A DNA stretch of 60,292 nt. Origin: Paludibacteraceae bacterium. GTDB lineage: Bacteria > Bacteroidota > Bacteroidia > Bacteroidales > Paludibacteraceae. The first letter of the stretch is position 1, and every line of letters starts with the position of its first letter. Shown piece after piece: positions 27,801 to 34,641 of the stretch. The stretch covers positions 1-60,292 of the forward strand of contig JAKSNG010000009.1 of assembly GCA_024400125.1 (NCBI GenBank), in the 5' to 3' direction. The translations under genes and the position numbers were made by a program. Under the pieces are notes generated by a model. It did no database searches. It saw only the letters and a list, made by a program, of their open reading frames with translations, and was not told the origin of the DNA.

Positions 27801-30414
27801 TTTCCCGTTGTCTGAAGAGTGTTATTCTTTCGATTTCACGGCAGGATCAGGTGATGCGTCCAATTGGACGACAGATATATATTACAAAGGTGTTTATCCT
27901 GGAGCCAATTCTGTACAAGAAAATCCATCTGTCACATGGAAAGACTGGACGATGATGAGTGTTGACTTGACAGATTATATAGGAACGAATGTGCGCGTGC
28001 GCTTATCTACATACGATTGTGGCGAATATGGTCACTATGGTTATGCGTATTTTGGTATAGATAGAACTAAAGGGAAAGTAACTTTGGTGGAGTGTGGTAA
28101 TACTTCGGGTGTATCTACCTTCAAAGCGCCAATGGGTTTCTTATATGAATGGACCAATAAAACAACGGGTGCTGTTGTGTCTTATAAAGACTCTATTGAT
28201 GTGGCTAATGACGGCACTGTTTATCAATGTAAGGTAATGAATAAAGAAAATCCGAATTGCTATTTTATGATAGAACGCAAGGCGGAGTCTCGTTTCCCAA
28301 TCGCTAGTTTTGATACTATTCATTTCCATCATCCTGGAACATGCCAAGATACGGTTTTGTTAGTCAATACGAGTTATGTGGCGCTCAATGCAGAGGGCAC
28401 AGAAAGGGTTTCTCCAGAAATGCCTTGTGATGATGCCGAATGGCGTATTCAGGGACCAGGTGGTATAGATACATTGATTTATGATTATCAGCCGGATTCG
28501 TTATATTTGGTTGCGGGAGGCGAATATACCATTACTTTAAAGGTAGGTATTGATAATTGGGCTTGTGAATCAATGGTGGAGCAGAAAGCGGTAGTTAATG
28601 TCATTTCATCCATTCGCACAGAGTATGGTGATGCAACTATTTGTGAGGGAGATTATTTACAATATGGTCTTATTAAACACTATGAGGAATGTGATTTCCG
28701 AGACACGGTGCCAGATATTGTTCGTGGATGTCATGATACGATTGTGTATGTGGGGCATTTGACGGTTAATCCTGTATATACGTTTGATACGATACATGCT
28801 ACTATTTGTCGTGGTGATTTCTATGTATTCAATGGTCGTCCTTGTTCAGAACCGGGTGTATATGTGGATTCTCTACAAGCTGTAACAGGTTGTGATTCTA
28901 TTCGAATATTACATTTGCATATTTATGATAATGGCAAAATTTACGATTCTCCAGAACGTATGCCACACCGTATAAGTGCTCCTGGAAGTTGGCGTGACCC
29001 GTTCTCGTTGGCGGTGGAATATGACACTGTTTGTAATGAACCTGTTTATATATGGAAAGGGCACGAAATAACAGAAGGAGGTATTTATCGTGATACGGTG
29101 CATAATATCTTTGGTTGTGACAGTATTAGTTATTTATATTTAGAGTGGAAAGGAGAGCGAAAAGTAGATACAATCACTTCATGTGAACAAGATACGTTCG
29201 TCTGGCGTGGAGACACATTGTGGGTTGACGGTATCTATCGTGACACAACTTATTCCGAAGAAGATGGCTGTTTTGATACAATTTATACATTATATTACCA
29301 TCGAGAGATAGTTGACTATTACCAAACAAAAGATACTACCTGTGAGAAGGATTTGCCATATTTCAGATGGCGTAATCGAGGATACACCTTGCATGATGTG
29401 AAGCCTTCTACATCGCTGATAGAGGATGTTGATACTGTTTATACATTATCTGGTTGCATAGATTCAATATGCCTTTTGTCACTACTTGTTCAGCCTATTA
29501 CGGAATTGAATAGTAGTCCAGATACTGTTTGTATTGATAGTATCTATACTTTCTTAAGCAAGACTTATCTATTCCATACGGAGAAAGACACTACTATCTA
29601 TGACACGTTGTATTATTTAGGGTCGGGGTGTGATTCTGTACTTGCAGTTCAGCCTGTGCATGTGAAGGATTGTTGTCCGGTGTTGGAGGGGACGGTGACG
29701 ACGGAGGCGGTGTGTGCGGATGATGAGAAGATTTATATCACGTTCTCGGATTTTGAAGAGGATGTTACTCAGTATAGTTTGCATTTTGATTCGTTAGCTT
29801 TGCTGCAAGGTTGGCGAGATACAGCAGGATTCTTTGAGGCGGCGATGCCGTTGTCGTTAGACTTGCCAATACCGATGAAATCGGACAGTTTGCAATATGT
29901 TCGTCCCGATAATTATCGTTACACTTTATTATTAAAGGGTGTGTGTCATAATTATTTAGAGTTGGTAGATACGATACAAGTTTATTATCCGTCATGGATT
30001 ATTGAGCAACGTTGGTCAGACGTGTTGGCCATTGTGAATAGTCAATACAATGGAGGTTATGAGTTCTCTGCTATTCAATGGTATCATGAGGGATATGCAG
30101 TAGAGGGACAAGAGGCGCATCAGTCGTATCTGTTGCAGCGTCCACACTTGACATACGGGGATGATTATTGGGCAGAGTTGACTCGTGTAGATGATGGAAA
30201 GACAATACGAACTTGTATTGTTCAACCCGTTGAAATGTCCGATTCCACCGAGATTGGAGAATGGGGAGAGGATGTGCCAGGAGAGTATTGGACATACTAT
30301 ATAGATGGTCGTTTGATTGGTAAGGGTATTTGTCCTATCAATCGTGGTGTCTATGTGATTTTGTGGCGAGGATTAGATGGGACTGTTAAAACGTATAAGT
30401 TGCTAAAAGACTGA
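24877..30414 (+). CDS. Large secreted multidomain surface protein (1845 aa)
   Basis: An N-terminal signal peptide (residues 1-23) ends before DDKVLLPLPS. Domains in order: an N-terminal module with repeated YYLY-type strands; an InlB-like repeat (about residues 207-282; FTGWYDNEEC, ENDITLYGRF); a module of about residues 405-833 that also forms the end of the 3248-residue protein at 36694 (VTVSSDMTVKSMTI; YDGEKRA; GWNLVGNPYLANY); then a sheet-like domain around 950-1070; and from about 1250 to 1600 a series of cysteine modules ending CDSI/CDTI (for example CDSIRILHLH, CDSISYLYLE, CDSVLAVQPV). The C-terminus is RGVYVILWRGLDGTVKTYKL, resembling a type IX secretion sorting tail. Surface or extracellular location is expected; function unknown. 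It precedes an OmpA-family gene by 46 nt. Confidence 0.85.
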   Translation: MKKPLPIILFIFLFWSFVSFVTADDKVLLPLPSEALVQKAAYVYVGLDDGVDSTKTYYLYENSTTSTAGSVSGNVNEIPNFYDLGQLYCLYTWTDYRFQNTASEKYLAPNTSATTATFSGTSKSSFNGITLQYVPESSTPERARFWIRTTNKLSDGEYYYLSWQGASKWYKESTLPIDQIATKTVAKVNSKAALWTFFITPNTSADIEVTFKTLDHGYIGWSTSKTYYQTALSWPKVTCKNDYAFTGWYDNEECMGDEYVTTHSTQGYFLAENDITLYGRFIPQTDIDIVTWTDSSVQFIYYGAADSIGGRISLDPATEQDWTRASFATELRYKLSDLRIDNHVYELPLIDSLSACSNRNLFVTFYDQDGFSTTYAKTMVPSFVRGTQTSEAISCSHVEVLNGGVLTVSSDMTVKSMTIYGGGKVVVPQGVTLTITDQLILRGGEYVGGQYAFVYPQLVANGSVITPDNKIWYEYLVTNKQYYSLAVPYPVSTSDIVYRDGSSAQFGLQKYDGEKRAKHESGWVTVYNSDAPTPITLQSGIGYTVFGQPIDGRKYVYLRMPMEVDLSAGEITGTGESYKTVSVSPWGDGDATVLPNERGWNLVGNPYLANYGAVEGLVANNGIGILALEETGYEWRGELRYVIVPNNDGSYYLPMPVERSDLSAFRNFFVQIGAGDALRFTLANRVQQSPRRRNQQSEICTGIVLTNNQEIDYAGIVIGADYSNAYEYNADLNKWKNKGLNIYSIVANNHLCYAAIDTQSAQFVALGYSVDSAGTYTIRFDDSRYDKSLLEALYLLDQQTGKEANLLEQDYTFITSGQSASDSRFVLRCVPIRKQIEESTPSTTFDYTDLDAALCQYSLSVDSPTVVTGKVDFGPDDWRSRHTVCRDTTKYDIYTGYNLRTTLPDGRPAVRLGNTAWSKKIDDHVPYRGSECITYTIPITEEEPLLVLYYVAVLQLPDHEDDRPRFTMQIYNEWGFPLSEECYSFDFTAGSGDASNWTTDIYYKGVYPGANSVQENPSVTWKDWTMMSVDLTDYIGTNVRVRLSTYDCGEYGHYGYAYFGIDRTKGKVTLVECGNTSGVSTFKAPMGFLYEWTNKTTGAVVSYKDSIDVANDGTVYQCKVMNKENPNCYFMIERKAESRFPIASFDTIHFHHPGTCQDTVLLVNTSYVALNAEGTERVSPEMPCDDAEWRIQGPGGIDTLIYDYQPDSLYLVAGGEYTITLKVGIDNWACESMVEQKAVVNVISSIRTEYGDATICEGDYLQYGLIKHYEECDFRDTVPDIVRGCHDTIVYVGHLTVNPVYTFDTIHATICRGDFYVFNGRPCSEPGVYVDSLQAVTGCDSIRILHLHIYDNGKIYDSPERMPHRISAPGSWRDPFSLAVEYDTVCNEPVYIWKGHEITEGGIYRDTVHNIFGCDSISYLYLEWKGERKVDTITSCEQDTFVWRGDTLWVDGIYRDTTYSEEDGCFDTIYTLYYHREIVDYYQTKDTTCEKDLPYFRWRNRGYTLHDVKPSTSLIEDVDTVYTLSGCIDSICLLSLLVQPITELNSSPDTVCIDSIYTFLSKTYLFHTEKDTTIYDTLYYLGSGCDSVLAVQPVHVKDCCPVLEGTVTTEAVCADDEKIYITFSDFEEDVTQYSLHFDSLALLQGWRDTAGFFEAAMPLSLDLPIPMKSDSLQYVRPDNYRYTLLLKGVCHNYLELVDTIQVYYPSWIIEQRWSDVLAIVNSQYNGGYEFSAIQWYHEGYAVEGQEAHQSYLLQRPHLTYGDDYWAELTRVDDGKTIRTCIVQPVEMSDSTEIGEWGEDVPGEYWTYYIDGRLIGKGICPINRGVYVILWRGLDGTVKTYKLLKD

Positions 30415-30460
30415 TAAGTTATTTTGATAGATTGTATAATTACTAAAAGAAAGGTAAGTT

Positions 30461-32071
30461 ATTAAAAAGCTGATTTACATATTAGTGGCACTTTTTCTGC
30501 TGACATGGGTTGTTCCAGAGTCGGCATGTTTTGCTGCGCAGACGACGATGACGGCTAAGCAGAGGGCGAAGGAAAAAGCAAAAGCAGCAAAGGCCAAGGC
30601 TAAGGCAAAAAAGCAGAAGGAAAAGGCTAAGGCAAAAGCTAAGAAAGAGAAGGAAAAGCAGAAGGCAAAAGCTGCGCGATATGGTATTTCGTACAGTCAG
30701 TATGTAGCGGAGCGTAAAGCGTATGAGCAAGAGCAAGAAGCAGCTAAAGCACGACGCAAAGCCGCCCATACGTTTGAGTACGATTCGTTGTCTGGTTTTC
30801 CGGTGGATTCGGCAAGACATTACTTAGGATTCTATGGTAATGTGGGGTATAGTCGTCACACTTTCCGTCAAGATGGTATTCGTACGCAAGGTTTTGTTGG
30901 TGGAGGTATAGGGCTTGGATATAAATTGCGTTATAAACTATTCCGAATGGATATTAGTTTAGAGGGACAATATACGGGAAATCATCTTACGGGCGATTTA
31001 ACGGTTGTTGATCCAGTTGAGGCGCCATCACCTACGATGTTGTACAAGTATCAGTTCCAGCATTTAGTAGAGCAACAGCATGTTGTTTCTGCGGTTTTAC
31101 CGGTGATGTTAGGTGTGGAGAACGAGAAAGGATACTGCTTGTTAGGTGTGCGATTAGCGATGCCGGTTTGGACTCGTTATTCGTCGGTGTCGGATGTGAC
31201 GCGTGAGATAACGGATTTGCGACTAATTGACGGTTTCACCGATATGGATTGGCATTTGTTGTATAGTGACCAAGTGCAATCTGCTAATCAGTTGTTGCTT
31301 CGATTTAATCCACAGTTGGCATTTGAGGCAGGTTGGAATTTAGACCGCTATATACGCCCGAAGCGTGCGCATTATGAGATAGGTATATTGGCACAAATAG
31401 GTGTGCGTGATTATCGTAATGTGCCGACTAAGTCTTTTGTGGAGACGAATGCGGATGCGGTGGCATCGTTGACATCGGTTGCTAATGCGAAGGAGATGGC
31501 ATCCACGACGATGTTACCATGGATGGTAGGGGTTAAGTTTGGTATTTACTATGACCTCAAGCGCAAGCCTAAACAAGTACAAGAAGAGACGCCAATAGCA
31601 CCAGCTATAGTGCCAGTTGAGGAAGAGGAAGAAGAGGAAGAAGTTGAAGAAGAGGAGGAAGTAGAAGAGATAGAGGTGGCTGTTGTGCCGGTAGATACGG
31701 CCGTTTATAATGGTCAAGTGGTGAAGACGGGAGAGAAAGTTGTGCTGCAGAGTCTTTATTTTGCGACGGACAAGACGGAGGTGTTACCATCTTCTCAGGC
31801 AGGTTTGGATGCTTTGTATCAGATGTTGCGAGACTATCCAAATATTCGTGTACGGATAGTTGGACATACGGATAATACGAATACGGCGGCTTATAACCAA
31901 CGTTTGTCAGAGGGTCGTGCTAATTCCGTACGTAAGTCGATGATTAAACGGGGTATTGAGGCATGGCGGATGGAGACAGAAGGTAAGGGCTTGACCGAAC
32001 CAATTGATACGAACGAGACACCAGAAGGTCGTCAGAATAACCGACGAGTAGAATTTGAAATAATAGAATGA
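30461..32071 (+). CDS. OmpA-family outer-membrane protein with probable ATT start
   Basis: 536 residues if started at the ATT at 30461, which gives a fine signal peptide (KKLIYILVALFLLTWVVPES); the first standard start (GTG at 30485) loses the basic N-terminus and much of the signal. AAAGAAAGG lies 6-7 nt before the ATT. After the signal comes a Lys/Ala-rich helix (about 30-70), a beta-barrel-like domain (about 100-340; YGNVGYSRHTF, VGGGIGLGYKL), an acidic run of Val/Glu (about 375-395), and an OmpA C-terminal peptidoglycan-binding domain (SLYFATDKTEVLPSS; VGHTDNTNTAAYNQRLSEGRA; GRQNNRRVEF). It probably links the outer membrane to the cell wall and, by position, may serve the large secreted protein upstream. 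Its stop overlaps the next gene (ATGA). Confidence 0.85.
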   Translation: MKKLIYILVALFLLTWVVPESACFAAQTTMTAKQRAKEKAKAAKAKAKAKKQKEKAKAKAKKEKEKQKAKAARYGISYSQYVAERKAYEQEQEAAKARRKAAHTFEYDSLSGFPVDSARHYLGFYGNVGYSRHTFRQDGIRTQGFVGGGIGLGYKLRYKLFRMDISLEGQYTGNHLTGDLTVVDPVEAPSPTMLYKYQFQHLVEQQHVVSAVLPVMLGVENEKGYCLLGVRLAMPVWTRYSSVSDVTREITDLRLIDGFTDMDWHLLYSDQVQSANQLLLRFNPQLAFEAGWNLDRYIRPKRAHYEIGILAQIGVRDYRNVPTKSFVETNADAVASLTSVANAKEMASTTMLPWMVGVKFGIYYDLKRKPKQVQEETPIAPAIVPVEEEEEEEEVEEEEEVEEIEVAVVPVDTAVYNGQVVKTGEKVVLQSLYFATDKTEVLPSSQAGLDALYQMLRDYPNIRVRIVGHTDNTNTAAYNQRLSEGRANSVRKSMIKRGIEAWRMETEGKGLTEPIDTNETPEGRQNNRRVEFEIIE

Positions 32072-32874
32072 TTAAAGTTGCATTAGTATATGATTTTGAT
32101 GGCACATTAGCTCCTGGTGATATGCAGGAGTATGGTTATTTGGAAGCTATAGGATATCCAGATGCCAAAGTGTTTTGGAAACATTGTGCTGATTTGGCAG
32201 TGGCGAATGATGCGGGTGGCATCTTGATGTCACAAGGAGAGTTGTTGCATGAGGCGTTGCGTCATGGTGTACGTCCGACACGTGAATTGTTTAGACATTA
32301 TGGTGAGAGTGTGGCATTTTTTCCTGGAGTAAGGACGTGGTTTAAGCAGATTAACGACTATGGTCGTTCGATAGGATTGGATGTGCAACATTTTGTGGTT
32401 TCATCGGGTATTAAAGAAATCATAGAGGGGACGCCAATTGCCGATGAATTCGAGCAAATATATGCGTGCACGTACCTTTATAATGAGCAAGGTGAGGCAT
32501 ATTGGCCGGCTATATCTGTTGATTACTCTTCTAAAGTGCAGTTTTTGTCGAAGATTAGCAAAGGTATTCGTGAGGCTGGTGATAGTGTGCGTGTTAATCA
32601 ATATGTACCGAATGAGGAACGTGCTATTCCGTTTGAGCGCATTATTTATTTAGGAGACGGTCAAACAGATATACCGAGTATGCACGTAGTTCGTGAAAGT
32701 CGCGGTCAGTCAATTGCTGTGTATAGTAATGAAGAGAAGTTGCAATTAGCCAAGACGTTGATAGAAGAGGGACGTGTTAATTATGCTTGTCCAGCCGATT
32801 ATACCGAACAAGGCAGACTGCAACAAGTAGTCAAGCATATTTTAGAGGGAATAGCTCTGCGAGCTGTTGAGTGA
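32068..32874 (+). CDS. HAD-superfamily phosphatase
   Basis: 268 residues. Motif I is DFDGTLAPGD (D9, D11), motif II is SSGIKEI, and motif IV is GDGQTD. The pattern and the helical cap resemble phosphoserine-phosphatase-like (C1) HADs, but the substrate cannot be told from the sequence. The ATG overlaps the stop of the OmpA-family gene, so it is co-translated with it, an odd pairing of a cytoplasmic enzyme with an envelope protein. Confidence 0.85.
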   Translation: MIKVALVYDFDGTLAPGDMQEYGYLEAIGYPDAKVFWKHCADLAVANDAGGILMSQGELLHEALRHGVRPTRELFRHYGESVAFFPGVRTWFKQINDYGRSIGLDVQHFVVSSGIKEIIEGTPIADEFEQIYACTYLYNEQGEAYWPAISVDYSSKVQFLSKISKGIREAGDSVRVNQYVPNEERAIPFERIIYLGDGQTDIPSMHVVRESRGQSIAVYSNEEKLQLAKTLIEEGRVNYACPADYTEQGRLQQVVKHILEGIALRAVE

Positions 32875-32902
32875 TTCTCTATTTTGTCGATTTCACCGAA
32901 TA

Positions 32903-34207
32903 TTAAGCATTTAGTTCTCCTGCGAAGTAGCGGTCGTAGGAAGCCATGTCAATGAGTCCATGTCCGCTGAGGTTGAAGAGGATGACGCGTTCCACACCTT
33001 CTTCTTTGGCTTTGAGGGCTTCTTGTATGGCAGCATAAATAGCGTGTGTAGATTCGGGAGCGGGGATGATACCTTCGACTTGGCTGAAGAGTACACCAGC
33101 TTTGAAACTATCTAACTGATTGATATCTACGGCTTCGATAAGTCCGTCTTTGCGCAATTGGCTGACAATGGCGCCAGCGCCGTGGTAACGTAATCCACCG
33201 GCATGGATGGCAGCCGGTTCAAACTCGTGTCCGAGTGTGTACATGGGAATAAGGGGTGTTAGTCCGATGGAATCGCCAAAATCGTAGTCAAAACGACCCT
33301 TGGTCAGTTTGGGACAAGCTTCGGGTTCGGCAGCGATGAAACGTGTTTTGTAACCTTTGGTGAGGTTGTCGCGCATGAAGGGGAATGAAATGCCGGCAAA
33401 GTTACTGCCGCCGCCAAAGCAAGCGATGACGACGTCTGGGTAGTCACCCACAATTTCCATTTGTTTGCGAGCTTCTTCGCCGATGATGGTTTGGTGCAAG
33501 CAGACATGGCTCATGGTTGAGCCTAATCCATAGCGTGTGTCGGGTTGTTTGCGGGCTAACTCAACGGCTTCGGAAATAGCCATACCGAGGCTACCAGGAG
33601 TGTTGGGATAGCGATTACGCAGTTGTTTACCGACTTCGGTTTGCAGGGATGGTGATGGAATGACATTGGCACCATACGTGTGCATGACGGATTTGCGATA
33701 CGGTTTTTGTTCGTAACTGGAGTTGACCATGAAGACGGTCAAGTCTAAACCGAAGTGTTTGCAAGCGATGGCTAAAGACGAGCCCCATTGACCAGCGCCA
33801 GTCTCGGTTGTCATGTGCTTGATACCTTGTTTTTTATTATAGTATGCTTGCGGGATAGCAGAATTGAGTTTATGTGACCCGACGGGGCTGATACTTTCGT
33901 TTTTGAAGTATATCTTGGCTGGGGTGTCGAGTGCTTTTTCCAGTCCGCTTGCTCGCACGAGTGGAGTAGGACGCCAAATGCGGTAGAGGTCACGCACTTC
34001 GTCGGGGATGTCGATGAAGCGTTCTGTGGAAAACTCTTGTTTGACCAATTCTTCGGCAAAGAGAGTGGACATCTCGTCTTGACGGAGAGGTTGGTGTGTT
34101 TCCGGATTCATCATAGGAGCAGGTTTTGTGACCATATCAGCCACGATGTTGTACCATTGTGTGGGCATGTCCTGCTCTTGGAGGACTATTTTCTTGGTTA
34201 CTTTCAT
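32903..34207 (-). CDS. Tryptophan synthase beta chain 2 (TrpB2)
   Basis: 434 residues from the ATG at 34207, after its promoter; an in-frame start further upstream lies inside the promoter. It has the TrpB2 hallmarks: a long N-terminus (about 80 residues before RPTPLVRA), the PLP lysine K113 in ESISPVGSHKLNSA, MTTETGAGQWGSS, GGGSNFAG and HAGGLRYHG. TrpB2 joins indole and serine to make Trp and often acts without TrpA, for example in indole salvage. No trp operon lies nearby, so a stand-alone role fits. It is monocistronic. Confidence 0.9.
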   Translation of the reverse strand: MKVTKKIVLQEQDMPTQWYNIVADMVTKPAPMMNPETHQPLRQDEMSTLFAEELVKQEFSTERFIDIPDEVRDLYRIWRPTPLVRASGLEKALDTPAKIYFKNESISPVGSHKLNSAIPQAYYNKKQGIKHMTTETGAGQWGSSLAIACKHFGLDLTVFMVNSSYEQKPYRKSVMHTYGANVIPSPSLQTEVGKQLRNRYPNTPGSLGMAISEAVELARKQPDTRYGLGSTMSHVCLHQTIIGEEARKQMEIVGDYPDVVIACFGGGSNFAGISFPFMRDNLTKGYKTRFIAAEPEACPKLTKGRFDYDFGDSIGLTPLIPMYTLGHEFEPAAIHAGGLRYHGAGAIVSQLRKDGLIEAVDINQLDSFKAGVLFSQVEGIIPAPESTHAIYAAIQEALKAKEEGVERVILFNLSGHGLIDMASYDRYFAGELNA

Positions 34208-34230
34208 ACAGTGGGTCTCAAAATCGAGTG

Positions 34231-34262
34231 CAAAGGTAGTGCTTTTTTTTTGAATGTGCAAA
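34231..34262 (-). promoter_or_regulatory. Promoter for trpB2
   Basis: Minus-strand TACCTTTG (34231-34238) and TTTG (34259-34262), 20-nt spacer with an A9 run. Both boxes are part of a TTTGCA hexamer. Confidence 0.75.
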
Positions 34263-34327
34263 TTTTTGGAGAAAATGTTAAAAAAAGGTATTGGTAGGGG
34301 ATTGTAAAAGGTGTATAAAAGGTGCTG

Positions 34328-34415
34328 TGACCGTCGAGTGACCGTCTAATGACCTTCGGGCGACCGTCGGGTGACTGTCGGGTGACTGTCGGGTGACTGT
34401 CGGGTGACCGTCGGG
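34328..34415. repeat. 11-nt tandem array, eight copies
   Basis: Eight contiguous units of exactly 11 nt with consensus TGAC(C/T)GTCGGG. Units 5, 6 and 7 are identical; units 1-3 differ more, at the trpB2 side. The array lies between the divergent promoters of trpB2 and the 34642 protease gene, with no gene on it. The unit equals about one DNA helical turn. Confidence 0.9.
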
Positions 34416-34432
34416 GAAGATGGCCTAAAAGG

Positions 34433-34500
34433 TTGAAAAAGTTCCAAAAGTTCCAAGAGTTGAAAAAGTTCCAAAAGTTCTAAAAGTCGAAAGTAGGAAG
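34433..34500. repeat. AAAGTTCC/AAAGTT short repeat tract
   Basis: A series of GAAAAAGTTCC, AAAAGTTCC, AAGAGTT and AAAGTCG words running from 34433 to about 34500 in the non-coding gap. It resembles tracts at 5072-5100 and 58565-58590 and grades into the AAAGTCG heptamer at its end. Confidence 0.65.
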
Positions 34501-34583
34501 AGTGAAAAGTGTTAATTTTTTTGTGTATTTAAAGGGGGATTTTTGGGTATTTTGTTCACAAAAAAGATTTTTAAGGGATTTTA

Positions 34584-34615
34584 TTTGTGTATATCAGATT
34601 TTTTTTGTACTTTTG
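34584..34615 (+). promoter_or_regulatory. Promoter for the M6 metalloprotease genes
   Basis: TTTG (34584-34587) and TACTTTTG (34608-34615), 20-nt spacer. Here the spacer carries a T8 run rather than an A run. The ATG at 34642 follows by 27 nt. The second protease gene has no canonical promoter of its own. Confidence 0.75.
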
Positions 34616-34641
34616 CACGCGTAATTAAATTTAATAATATT

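Noticed and set aside
24877..30414. Calling the 1845-residue protein a classic type IX secreted protein
   Set aside because: Its end resembles the type A tail but the match is loose and no type IX gene cluster is in the window; only the resemblance is reported.
34328..34415. CRISPR array
   Set aside because: Repeats are directly adjacent and only 11 nt, without spacers, and no cas gene is near.
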